Below, one piece after another: positions 37,022-50,230 of a stretch of 64,000 bases of DNA. The stretch's first letter is position 1; the number at the start of each line of letters is the position of its first letter. The stretch is from Phylloscopus collybita (lineage: Eukaryota > Chordata > Aves > Passeriformes > Phylloscopidae): contig JAJNNQ010000024.1 of the NCBI GenBank assembly GCA_027886175.1, positions 28,623,001 through 28,687,000 on the forward strand. Direction: 5' to 3'. The notes below the pieces were generated by a model, which saw nothing but the letters and a program-made list of their open reading frames with translations, was not told the origin of the DNA and searched no databases. The position numbers and the translations under genes were made by a program.

Positions 37022-38306
37022 AGCGTCTTTTCTAATATACAGTCTCTTATATAGAAAAATTAAGTTAAAAGTTAATTTTGTCTCATGATAGAACACTTGT
37101 ATGGTTGATCAATCTTCTCCAGCAACCTCTGTTACAGGATTAGGATCTGGCAGACCATCTCTGAGCAAGTGTAGCAGGTCAGACTGAACGTAAAATGCAG
37201 TAGTGGATGCTGCTCCTAAGAGTTTGTGCTCATCCACTGACTTGTGCTGTGGACGTACACAGCTGAGATGTGGAACTGTCAGTTCAATTTTCTTAGCAGA
37301 ATGTTTAAACCTACACATCCTCTTACACACAGCATTTTTCCTACCAGACTGTATACCTGTGAGGTATTTTTCACCTTAAAGTGTTGCACTTTATAGGAAA
37401 AGCAATGCAACCTGGTGTTAATAGGATAATGATTTAGTCACATAATTTAAAAGAGGAATCTTGCATTCCAGTCTGTGCTCAAGGACAGATTATAAATCTT
37501 ACTTGTAACAGGGACTAGATGCAATAGTTATAGCATGTGAAGTTCTTCTCATTTTTGTAGATGTTATCTTAGCAAGACAGATGGAATATCTATTTCATAA
37601 TGGCTTCATATGTTTGTTTCTCAGAAGTTGTTGATAAAATACTAGTTTATACTGGAAGATCAAATGGTACCCAGTAGGTTTGGTGATTTCAAAGTAGCAC
37701 TTAAATTCAGAGCTGCCTGTCTGCGTCCATAGCTCTTGTCTTTGGTAAATTCATTTATTTTATATAAAAAGATCACTGGATAGCATACACAGGTTATAAT
37801 AGGGGCTGGAAACTGAGACCTCCCCATCCTAGGTGAAAACCTGCTAGTCCTAATTTCTTGTTCCATTTCTCTTAATTGAGTGTTCCCTTCTCTCTCAAAC
37901 TCCCAGATCCTGCCCTCCTGAACTGAATGAATCAAGAGTTGCTGTAGTTCTGAGTAGGGTGTGATGAGGACACTGTGCTTATAGCACTTTTATTTTAAGC
38001 AGAATAACTGTTCCTTTTTTATTCCTTATTATTTTGAGACACAAAATTGTTGCACTGTTAATGGGGAAGCTTTTTCATGTTTTATCAGTACACCTTTTCA
38101 TTCATATGATAAGGTGTGTTGTGGATAGAGGCACCTGCACATTTAGAACTGGTCATGTGGATTTTTTTGAGTGAAAAGTTTTCATCTTCAGCAAGAGCCA
38201 AGACTTGCCTTTTCAAGTCCTCTGGCCTTCAATAAAAAGAGCTTTTAATTTCATTCCTGCTGTTTGAAGCTGTAAAATAGTGAAGTATCTACCAGTGTCA
38301 CAAAGT

Positions 38307-38329
38307 CATTACATTTAATAAATGTAATG
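38307..38329. repeat. 23-bp near-perfect palindrome
   Basis: CATTACATTTA-a-TAAATGTAATG has 11-bp perfect arms around a single central base. It is read directly from the sequence. No function is assigned. Confidence 0.9.
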
Positions 38330-40836
38330 CATGGTTTTAAAATTCTTTTAAGATTAAGAATACCACATTTATATTTTCCAGAACAACAGACAGAGGAAAT
38401 CCTTAAATACACTGACAACAGGGTGATGAGCTCTGTTAAAAGCATCTGTGAATTACCAGGTGTGTTTTAATTATGCCTCCACAGTGTGTGGTTTGTATAA
38501 ATGCATGTATAAGTGAACAAATAACCATTCTTGAGCATGTATTTCTCAATAAAAATAAAATTTTGTATAAAAATGTTATTAAATTAGTTAAAAGATAACT
38601 TACCTAAATTAACATCATCATCCAGACCATCAGCTTTTCAAGCTGTCAACTTCCTCAAGTAGGACGTCTCAGCTAATAAGAAAACTAAACTAGAAACCCC
38701 AATCTTTTCTGAAATGAGAGAAGAAGCAAATTCTCCTGTGAAAATCATCCCTAGGAATGTCTTTTCCTATGCTCCTGAATTTTGTAGCTTAGGATCTCTC
38801 TAGCATTGCAACTCTCAAATGAAAGGAAATACTAATGAAAAACTGGTTCATTTTATAGGTTCCCTCAATTTTAATTGATGGATCACTATTTTGGACTTGA
38901 AAGTACAAGAATCACTTCATTAGGCTGACAGTTTTACTACAGCGAAGAAGCTTTTCTTTTTTTAAGAGTAAATTAAATCACTGGGAGATCAATAAATGCA
39001 ATAAGAAAACAGTGTAATTTTCATGGCTGCTGAACAACTTAAAGATGAGATATTTTCCAGTTGTTTGAAAAGAAAAAATTCAGCTCTTTTAAAAGGAATT
39101 TATATAATGCTACCTGCTACATATTCCTAGAAATAGACTAAATCTTCTGCTGCAAGAGAGGACAGAAAAACACTGAGTCCTTACTACTTTCTTTAGAGGA
39201 ATGGTTCTCTTCTGACTTGAAATTTATTAGTTAATGCAATTCTGAGCAAGCAGTTAGAATGTTGTACCTTACTTGTCTATGTTAGCTAACCAATACCAGG
39301 GCTTCCCTGTTCTAGCAAGCCATAACCCTTTTTAGGGCTTCACAGAAAAGATACTGAGAGATTATGTTAAGAGTGAGTTCTTCTACAGTCACAGCCTAAC
39401 CAAAGGAACTCAAACATGGAGTCCTTAGAAATATGGTGCAGTTAGGTCTGAACACTGCATGTTCAATTCATTTCTCATTAGTCCTGCATCAGTTCTGTCC
39501 TCACACTTCTCCAGCTTTGCTATTGTCAGGATTCTTCACCAAGCTTATGCTTTGGGGCCTGACAAGGAAGAGCTGTGTCAGGGTCTTTGTCTACTTTGCC
39601 ATACTGTGAGCTGTAGAGAAAGGAAGAAGCACAGACATTACACTTAGAGGAAATGAGGATGAAAGAATGAAGTACTGCTTTTTTGAACTACTGCATTTCT
39701 CTGTTGTTGCTTTCCTGTCTCATCTCCTGTGAGACTGATGTTATATCATGAAGAGAAAAAGACAAAATTTTGGTGGTTTCATGAAACAATCTAGTTGGTT
39801 GCCCGCTCCCTAAGTACCGCAATCAAAGTGTCTGCTCTGGTTCCCCTGGAATGTTTCAAACTGGCTACAGGGACTGAAAGTTCTTCTGTTCTCCCAAAAA
39901 GGGCATCAGGTACAGCTAAATTTATTCATCTGGGCAAAAGCCACCAAAGCTGCTGCTGCTGAATAGTTTGAAGATTTCTTCTACTTCCCTAGTTTAGAAC
40001 AGGATCCTGGATGTTGACAACTAAAAAATCCAGCAATTTCTGCTACTGTGGTGCAGTCTCTAATAGGACAGGTGAAACTTGTGAATGGTGGAGACAGTCA
40101 GAATTTTCACAATCTGTGTGCTCAGTGTTATCTTTGCTATCCAGAAACAAAATTTCCACTGGGGCCTAATGGTTGTCTGGCTTCTGGTTTGTCTTTAAGC
40201 ACCACCAGATGAGACTCCTGCTATTGACCTGTATAGACAGATCTCTGAGTTTGCAAAGATAAGGAAACAGTAATTGAGTAGGGTTCTGTTATCTGTCCTT
40301 GCTTCTGATATTTCCCATATTGAGAACATCACCTCTGTGATCATCAGCTCCTTGTTTTACAAGGTCTGTGCATTGACAAAAAACAGGCAATGGCAGACTG
40401 TTACCTTTTGTTTTGGGGCTTCATCTCAGGATAAATATTTTGCACTTCTGGACTCTGATATGATGTTGGCATCAGGATTTTAATTAAGACAGAATGGAAT
40501 ACAAATCAAGGTTTCACATGCCACTTTAACCCTTCCAGGTGATCATATTTCTGAATTCTTGGCTTTAATTTACATTCTTTAGCATTCTTTATCACTTCAG
40601 TGTGATCATATAGTAAATAACTCTTCAGGATTTGGGTCACTTTTGCACTAGTATCAGAATCACAACTTATTTTCTTGTAAATGTGTTGAAATGTATTTTA
40701 AAACATCAGTGCTAATACTGAGTTAATAATTAAATAAAATCAGTTGAATTTCAGAAAAAAAATCCAGATTGTATAAAGTATCTCAAAATCTGAATTAGAA
40801 ATAGCAAAATCTATTAAAACCATCAGCTTATTTGCC

Positions 40837-40869
40837 TTTTAATTAGCAGCTTTATGTTGCTAATTAAAA
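40837..40869. repeat. 12-bp perfect inverted repeat of TAATTA motifs
   Basis: TTTTAATTAGCA (40837-40848) and TGCTAATTAAAA (40858-40869) are exact reverse complements around a 9-nt loop. Each arm carries a TAATTA/TTAATTAG homeodomain-type core, so a paired transcription-factor site is plausible as well as a hairpin. Confidence 0.9.
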
Positions 40870-41367
40870 CTATGATCCTGCTTGCTAGAGATACCTTTAG
40901 AATCCAAGTTCAGTGTTTCTCATTTTTGCTTTCTCTTCTTCTTCCTTAGTGGAATTGAAAAGAACTAATACCGTCTATAGTTTCAGCAATGATTATAAGG
41001 GAAAGTCTGTCAGTATTCTGTGTGGCTGTGAATGGCTTTTATGAATGAAGTTAAGCCTGATATCAGAGACATAGCAGGTCAAGTTAGATCTGCCTGTGTT
41101 GCTGCTTATGAAATAGTTAAGCATCTTGGATGAGAGCAAAAGAAGCTCCCCCAAACTAGATAGTTTGAGAATTTCATAGAAAGTATTTTCAAACTGCCTG
41201 AAAAATCAGCAGAAGCTTTTGGGAGGAGCAGACTCATGCAAGCATCTTTCATTAAAAAAAAGGAAAACCAATTTCTCACCAACTTTCTGAAACGCGTATT
41301 TAGAAAACTGCTTGTTCATCAACCAACTACAAGACCAATGACAAAATTAGCAAATGTTATTTAAGTG

Positions 41368-41440
41368 GGGTTTGTTTTTTGTTGTTGGTGTGATTTTTTG
41401 GGGTTTTTTTTGGGTTTTGGTTTTTTTTTTTTTTTTAGTT
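41368..41440. repeat. T/G-rich simple sequence with poly-T
   Basis: A degenerate GTTT/GGGTTTT tract ends in about 15 consecutive T. It could be a decayed retroposon tail read on the opposite strand, but no element body is recognisable beside it. Confidence 0.7.
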
Positions 41441-42399
41441 CTAGTCAATTTATGGTTATATAATCATAGTATGTCTGCCCTGGAGCCTTGTTGTCACTGC
41501 TCATTGCAGTCATTCTTCAGTCATGATTCTGGAAATCTAGGCAGGGTATTTTTATCAACAAAATCTTGTAAAGTTATCTTTTAAAGAGAAATTGAGCTGT
41601 GAATCTTCCATGTCAGCTTGAAGCTTGTAAGCATATAGGATCTCTCATGGGGCTTTTTTATTGCAACAGTTCTATTCAGTCAACACTCCATATAGAGCTG
41701 GTTGTAGAGATTCACACGTCTCTTCTTAGAATTCCTGCTGTAAGTTTAGATTCTCCTGATGTGCATAAGCAACTAAACTGATTTTTTCTTCTGGTGGGAA
41801 ATGGCATTGAATTTGTCAATTTTGCATGTAGCCATAGTTTTGCTCTTTCATCAAGTATTTTGGTCTGTTTAAAGATTCTTGTTAAACTTGCTAAACCAAA
41901 TGGATTTGTCACATGTGTAACTCTTTAGGTCTTTAACAGATTAAGAAATGTAGCAAACTTTATCAGATGTATGCTGTGATACTGTGATTTTACCATAAGT
42001 GCCATTGCTTTTGGTGACAGTCTTCAGAATGTCAAAATCACTACTGATGGTGGACTGGACTCCCTTATCTCCCATCCATTTTTTAAATGCTCTTCAGTTA
42101 CTGGAAGATCCTACTGGAAATTTTTGGAGCCCATTAGAATTCGGGTTTTTATTGGCAGTTAGTCACACCCTTTTTTTTCTACCATAATTGTTAATCAATG
42201 AGGGTATTTCCTCTTGTTTTGTGTCTTCAGTTAGCTTGTTTTCTGTTTAAGGAGACTTTCTGCAGCCTTTTGAAAACTGAGGAAGTTTTTTCCTATTTCA
42301 TGACTTTTTAGAGGGCCAAGAAGTACCATGAGATCAATATCATATTTTTGGAGGAATTATTGTTAGTTTTTAGAAAATACTGTTTAGACTAAATTCCTT

Positions 42400-42530
42400 G
42401 TTTTTATATTCCTATTTTAATTTAAAGGTATTTTCAAGATTCCAGTGTAAGATTTACTGTCTTGTAATTATCTGGACAATCTCAAGTCTCTTTTAGAAGT
42501 ATATGTTACTGTCTATGCAGTTTGGGGGTG
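42400..42530 (-). mobile_element. Ancient CR1-like LINE reverse transcriptase fossil, antisense
   Basis: The minus strand around 42475-42446 reads DNYKTVNLT, preceded in frame by ILLKET, a stop, then DCP. This parallels the conserved CR1-clade order TPIFKKG...DPxNYRPVSLT. The frame has a stop, and the neighbouring sequence is too decayed to set borders. It is a second fossil of the type seen at 24.64-25.19 kb, covering a more N-terminal part of the RT domain. Confidence 0.5.
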
Positions 42531-45500
42531 GGCATTGCTAGCATGCTTCATTTCATTTCTGCTTCATTCCTATGCTCCTTCCAAAGCATGATATAAATAT
42601 TGTTTGGATCTACTTGTAGTTTACTTGGGACTTTAGCTGCTGGTTTCTGAACCTACATTTCTGATACCCGCATCTTTAATAATCTTACTTAAGAAAGACA
42701 TACACACACACAGACACAAATAAGGAGTGTGCGTAAAGGAACCTTTGCCAGTATACTCTGTTAAAAGCTGAATCAAAGAAATAATTATTTTTTTTAATAT
42801 TCTTGTTTGATTGCTTCCTGTAGCCTTGGGTAACCCAAGAGATTCATCAGGTTTTGTTGTAGTTATTATTATTTTGTAATCTTGCCATTTCCAGTGTGAT
42901 CCAAACATTGTGGTTTTTTACCTTTATCTCTCTTAATACTCTGGACAATAGTGTAAATCTAGAGCAACTCTTCTGAGCTGAGTGTGGTTATTCCAGATGG
43001 ATGTTTTACTTTCCACCTCCACATAGCCTGGCAGCACTTTCCCTCAGGTTTTATTCTCCTTATTAAAATAAAATAAAATCTTTGAGCAAGAACATATATT
43101 TGCTTTTTATGATAATGGGCAAGGAGTTGTACTAAAAACTGGTTTTACATTGAGAAGTTTGAACTTTTAGCCCAGCTACTGTTCTTATAAAATCTCCATT
43201 GTAAAAACTTTCTTCTACCTGTCCCAGGAAAAATGACATCCATTTTGGTTCCATCATATTTAATGAGTAACATAGTCTTTACCTGAATGCATTTAGGCTT
43301 CAGGGTTTGGTTTCTTAGTTTTACAAGAAAATCCCTCTTATTAGTCAATGCCTATGGGTGTAACACCAAGCAAAGTGCAGAGAATTATATAGTTCTGATG
43401 GATCTCCATCAGTTTCTTGAAAAAGGAATCTAGATCAGTATTTTAAAAGCTATACCAATATGAATTAAAACTACAAAAAGCAGTACTATAGAATGGGGAC
43501 AAAGCAGTATTTCTTAGGGAGATCTCTACTCACCAAGTATCAAATTCATTAAAATGGATATTGATAGAGCTATCCCAGTTTTACTGATGTGAGGAAACTG
43601 AAGCACTAAAATTATTTAACCCAGTCTTTAATATGAGATGCTTGAAGAGCACGGTTCCTTTGATTTTCAGGCTGGCACTTCAACCACAAGCTGTTCAATT
43701 CAATGGCATCTAGCCTGAAAGTTTGTGTGCATGTTTCTGATGGTGCTCTTACATGTTGTCTTCCAGGTCATAAGGAATCCAGGTTGATTCCCTTACCCTT
43801 TCACATTGTAATAGCAACCTAACAACGTAATGTACTAAGGATAAGTTAACTACATCCTTTATCTCATTTTCCCCATATACTTTACTGTTGCTGTGGCTTG
43901 ATCAATAGGTTTTAGACTGCCTGTTACAATCATTGAATGGTGTATCTATCACACATGGATATTGTTCTCACAGTCAGGTTTTGAGCACTGTGATGCATAC
44001 ACAGGCATTTGTTTAATGTGTTGCCACATACAGAGATGCCATGTAGAATCATGGAATAAATAGATTCCAGTGTGCACATTCCTCAAATGTAAGAAGAAGT
44101 AAAAATTTCATCACCCAAATGTGTGTCTCTATGTGTTATTTTAGCCCCTATCTGAAGTGGGGAAAAATGAAACAGTATACACACAGAAAAGAAAAGAAGA
44201 TACTTTTGGCAACTGCATACTTCCAGATTGGATTTGTATTTTAGGGGAGGGAACTGGGAAAGTGCTGTGTAATGTGGCCACCTGTCAGGAAAATTACCAC
44301 CTGTCTCCAACCTTGATTTTAGTCGTTCATAAAATTTACAGAACAGATAAATAGTGATATCCCTATAAGTGAAAACAGTTGATGGATTGATCTATTTAAC
44401 AGGGTTACAAACTATTTATTACCCAGGTAACAAAAGGCTGAATAAATTCTTTGTACTGTGTATCAGAATATCCAAGCCTCAGGCAGGTAAAAGTGGCTCT
44501 TGAAATCTATGTGTATGTTAGGTTTTGGGCTCTGTAAGGCTGTGTATTGAAAGCCTCTCATTACATTTCTCTTCCATCTCACCAACGCTGCTTTAATTTC
44601 AGTCACAGTGGCAAAATGATAGTCATTTATTGCTTAGGAGTTCAAACAACCACCAACTATATCATTCATATTGTAGAATTCTATTGTTGGTTTCTCTTAC
44701 TGCCTTTCTCACAAAGAGGGGTTGGGAAGCTCCCAGACTCTCCTTTGTCCCTTCTTCCCTGTCTTTTCTCTCTGAAGGATGAGGCAGGGTTAACTACTGA
44801 ACATTCACTGAAATGATGAGTGCACACATGAAGACCTCACATTGCTGCTACTGCCATAGCCAGTCCTCAAGCTACTTGGTGTGAGTCACATCTTAAAGGA
44901 AAAACTTTAATAGACAAGTACTCTTCCTTTTCCTTGTCTCCAAGTGTGTTTTGTTACTAATTTCAATCACTTGGGCAACATCCCCTGCCACTAAATTCTA
45001 AAGCTACCAGGGACTCCACATCTTGCACCCAGAAATACTTTTGCTCTGCTGCACTCCTGTGTTCTGCTAAACTTTGGGAAACCAGGTCTTCATGTATGTG
45101 ACCTTGTCATAGATCCTGAGCTGCAAGCCTAGTGTTGTCCATCCAGCTGTTCCACTGAGGTCTTAACAAGAGATGATAACCAGGAGAGAGGGAAGCTGAA
45201 ATGTCATATCTCAGGGAGAGGACACAGACTTTTAAAAATCTTCTGTAGAATACTGTCTTGCTATTGCAGAAAGTTCTAATATTCACTTCCAGCATCTTCA
45301 GACTGCTTCATCTTCACATACAGTGGTATTTCTGCTGTTTCAGAAATCTGCAGCCACTTTTCTGCGTTCTCTCAGTATCAGCAGATCCCCACACTAAAGC
45401 TGTCTTAGCAAACCCAGGAGTCCTTCACTCCAACCTGCCTAGCACTCCTCTGCATGTTACTATGCCTCTGCACATTTCTCAGGTCTGGCATTTGCCTTTC

Positions 45501-48500
45501 CCTCAACAGTGTCTTGCAGCCTCTCAGCACACCCAGCAAACCTTACCCCTTTTGTTCATCTGTAAGAGCTGCCAGGTTTTGCAGAGCTCTGGTCTTCTGT
45601 TGCTGTTGTTTGCCACAGGATATATTGACCATATACACTGATATTTGTAGCTGAACACAACTTACAGGTTTCTTCTCTTGCTTGCAGTTGAAGAATGTTC
45701 TAGTGACAGCTATAGAAATTGCTAAGAATGGAACATGCAAAAAAACCCCAACAAACCAGTACTGTTTTTAACTTCTTTTAATGCAATTGGGTCAGTTGGA
45801 AGGAGAAGGAGAATAAATATCATCTGACTCGGACAGTTCTCTGAATTCATCAGCAAGTCTCCAGAGATTGTTCAAATACTCCTGCATTTTGAAGAATGTT
45901 TTTTTTTTTCCAGTCTTTATTAAAGCTTAAAGCTTCTTGGGGTGTTGCACCACTGCAGGCTTCGCCAGCTGTGGGCATACCTAAACTGAGTGACTGGATT
46001 ACAGTTGTGGTAGGAAAGAACTCAGCTGGTGAGCTCACATTCTGCCTGGGAATGTGAATACGTGCTGGAGGTCAGCCCACAATGACCTTTGTGCTGCTGC
46101 AGACAACATCATTACAATACCGGGGCTTTGTGAGCTCATTGGGAATTACCTTCCTGAACTGTAGTCACGTCTTTGCTGGCTGTATGGCTGTCTTTCTGTA
46201 ACTAGAGGCTGTACTCTTTTCATATTTTACAGTAACTCATAAATGTTTAAGACAGCTTTTGAGCAATTAGTGCTGCTTCTGCTCTAGAAGTTATGAATTT
46301 GTTATGTGCAATGATTTTCATAACGTGTCACCTTAATTTATTTCAGTCAGTTTGGCAAAGAAAAGTAGTAAAACTGAAAACATGTAAGGTTGCAGTTTTC
46401 TAGTTGCATGAATAATGTGCAATATCAATTCCAATCTTATTTTCATGAAAAAAAGTAACAAATTACTTACTCCACTCTATTCTTAGCCCGGAAATCTGCT
46501 GACACATCTAATGCATAATAAAAAGTACTTTACACGTGAGTTACCTTGGTTAGCAGCTCACTGGGTCCCCACGCTAGTGCTTCCTATTTATGAAGAGACT
46601 TTACACTTGAATGCTATTTGTTTCATAATGCTTAAAGACAAATTACTCTTTACAGCTATTAAAATGTGAAAAAATCTGATGGACTAAAAATCTCTTTTTT
46701 TACAGGCAGTTTAGGGGTTTTTTTCCCCCTCAGAGATGTAGCCATTGTGTGTTTCTTATTCATTTTGTGTGACCTATCAGACTGAAGTAGTTTGTGGAGA
46801 GGAAAAGCAGTCCCAAGATAAAATACTAGTAGCAACACTAGAAGGATTTTGATGCAGTTTTATTTTTAGAAATACACATCAGAAAACCATTTAAGGCAAC
46901 GATTTTTTTAACTTGTGACCATGGACAAATGTCACATTTTTTCAGAGCAAGTTGGAAAATACATCTGCTTGTTTATCTGTAATCGTTCCCATCTCAGAAT
47001 GGGATCATATGTGCTTGATATACTTCCTAGCAATCTTGAGGGTTCATGCCTTTATGAGTTCTTGTCTCCTGCCCAGGCTAGGAACAACCTGGGTATCTGG
47101 AAGTGGTGGAGCTGTGCTGTGCACTTGAACTGGTTAAGGAAGAGCAGTGCTGCAACTCCTGGAACTTTTCACTGCCACTTTATCTCATTAGATTTCTCCA
47201 TTTGCTGCGTCTTATCCTTTTTTTTTTTTCTTTACCCCTGTGTGCTGAGGGGAAGGTTAGGTATGGTCTCTTTCTAGCATCTCTACAGGGAAGGCCAGAA
47301 CAAATTATAAAAATCATGAAATTGTTTCACTTTAGTAGTTCCTAAGTAGGCAGATCCAGTTCTTTTGTCCTGTAATTGGATTCTCCTTACAATGCCTATT
47401 TTGTAATCCAGGATCAAAATAACTTGAGCAATTTTGAAATGTAATCCAGCGCATACTATGCTACAGAGGGTTATTAAGATTCTAAAATGTTCTTCTAGAT
47501 ATCTATTTGATAAACCTGATACAAATTTGGAGTTCCAGTTGTTTGGGTTTATTTAAATTGAAACTTGTGGAAGAAACCAAAATCTTGCAACAAAAAATGT
47601 TCCTCCTCTGCTGCTTAAATGTGTTCAGAGCCAACTCACACATTAAATAAAATTGTGTTCGAACTAAATACTTCAAGATCTTTTTTACTTTTAAGGTTAT
47701 TCAGCCATTAAAACTCGTATGAGTGGTTATATATTTTCCTAAAGCTTCAGATCTCTCCCCATCTTCTGTGAGCTCAGTGAAAGCTTTGCTTGAAGTTTTA
47801 TTCTGTTGGTGGGATTAATGGCTGGAACTCTCTTTGTTGAAACAGGTCAAACCAAAACCCCTTTCTTTCTGTGCTGATGCAGACAGTGCAAGAAATAAGA
47901 AAAAATAAAAGGCTGTTTCCCCTGTCTGCATATACTTCCTTTAGACAAGGTGTTAATTTACAATATTTTCCTTTGTAAAATGCCGCTAGAAATAGGAAAT
48001 AAAATTAATATTGCATCACTTGCTGGTTGCTTTTACTAGCTGACATTTTGTTTTTAGCATACACTGATATTTGTATGACAGTTTCACTTCCCATTGTCAG
48101 AAAGTAATTTAATATTGCTGTAGTTCCAAGATCTTCAGAAACAAAGTTAAATTAGAAACAAAACTGCCAGAGGGACATTAAATATGCTGAAGAAAGTGAA
48201 ATATTGTAGACTCTAGAAATAGTTTAGAGGCTGGATACCTTGTGTTAGGTTTCTGATCTATTTAGGCAGATAAGTACGGGTTGATATGTTTTTCTGAATT
48301 AACAAACTCAAGGTAATTTAACATAATTTTTTTTAATAATGGATACCCAGAAAAAAAAAAGCATTTTCTCTTTCTCTCTTTTTACTTAAATCCATTCCTT
48401 TGTTTGAGGAGTTAAGGACTAAGAACTGTAAAAAGTTGGATTATTTATTTAAGGTTGTCTCCATAGGTGCAGCTGCTCAGCTGATTTAAACTAATCTGTG

Positions 48501-50209
48501 TGTTCCTGCTCTGAGGAGTGGTTCCATTCAGTACCATCCACCACCAGCCAGCACTGCCATCCCTCCCTCTTGCTGCCTGGTGAGCCAGATCTGGGAACTA
48601 GGAAATTCAATCTAGGGGAAGGGAGTTGTTTTGTCTTTTGCTGTGTAGCGGCTTTTCAGCACAAATGCCTCCCCGTTGTGCTTGTGTGGCAGTGGAATGA
48701 GCCACGCTGTCAGCACAAGGAAGATCAGACTGCTCAGCCAAAGGCGGCAGTGGGAAAGGGCACAGCATCACTTCTGCCGGTGCTGTGGGCTTCAATTTGT
48801 TCAGATCAATCGTGAAACCACACCACAGCATTTCTCCCTCTGCTGTTTAACAGTTGATGTTATGGATGATCTGAAGGTATTAACTGGATCGATTTTCAAT
48901 TTGTCAGTCATCTTTGCAAGCATCAAAAAGACCAGGCAGAGCAGAAAGATCAGAGAAAGAAACCGGACTGAGTCAGGTCACAGAACTCCGGGTACAATAA
49001 GATGTTTCAAAAGTTATTATATAGTGCAATTATATAACTAACAGTCTAGATTTTATCAACATGTCTGTTGGTCACTGGAAACTGCAAATTTCCATGAGGA
49101 TTAGCTGCTCAAACAGCTGCTCTGTTTTCAGCAGCTTCTCCTTCGATGTAAAGTAGCTATTTTTAATCAAAATTTCCACATATGGGGCTTTGTCTCAACA
49201 ATTTTTTTTTTCTTAATTCAGAAGGCTATCTATACAAGTAGCACAAAATTCCAAATGGCTTTTTGCCATCATCTTCAAAAGAGTGACTTCTGCTCAAGTT
49301 AATGAGTTGATTAGTTTTAAATGATACTATAGTTGTAAGATTTCACTTCCCATTCACACATTATGAGAAAATGTGACTGTGCTCTTCCTAACTGTGAAAG
49401 TTATTCATATGAATGTAATCATATTTTTGCTTTATAGTCCTGCCAGGTAATACAGGTGGTCAAAGAATTCCCAAATAACTTTTAATCCATGATTCTAGTA
49501 TTTGCCTGAGCCTCCGATTTCCATTCTTTACCTCTTTACCCCTTCATTTCCCACTGCTTTGAGGAGTTGATGTTGAACCATAAGCATTTTGCAGTCTGCT
49601 ACCAGAAGTGAAGTACTGTTGACATCATTTCTGAATCCGTTAAAAGCAGGTTCCCACAGGGCAAATACTGCATGTGTACAAATTGTTTACAGCTTCTGTG
49701 TGGTCAGTGATGATAATAATAGTAGAAAAAAAGGTCCTGGGAATTAAGCCATGCAGAGATTTGCTGTTTAATTTTGACAGTGTATTGGTTTTTGGCTGCT
49801 GCATGATCTTAATGCTCGCTAGGAATAAAAAGGGCAGCTCTTTTAAAAAATTACCATCAGTAACTGAGACAGATGCTCTTTAGAATGAAATATAATGATG
49901 TATAGCATTCAAGCAGTCAAAGTGTTTTTTCACATGTCAACCTTTTCCTTATTCTACTTAGTTAATTTTGTTAGATCTTACTGTATTACTGATAGCTTGT
50001 CATGGAAGAGTTAAGTATTATGAGTTGTCTTTGTCCCTTTTCCTTTTCTTTCACTGTAGTTCCATCTCTAAGTAAACTCTTCCCTCTTCTGAGCATGATG
50101 TTATGCATAATAATTGCTGAGTTGCTGAGTTTAAAATGTTTTAGAACGTGTCCTTTGATTCTGTGTTCCTTTTTTTTCCACGTTGCAGTCATTATTGCTG
50201 ATGGAAATC

Positions 50210-50230
50210 TTATATATATATATATATATG
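50210..50230. repeat. (TA)n microsatellite
   Basis: About 20 nt of TA dinucleotides within 'cttatatatatatatatatatgtctg'. It is short and likely to be polymorphic. Confidence 0.9.
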
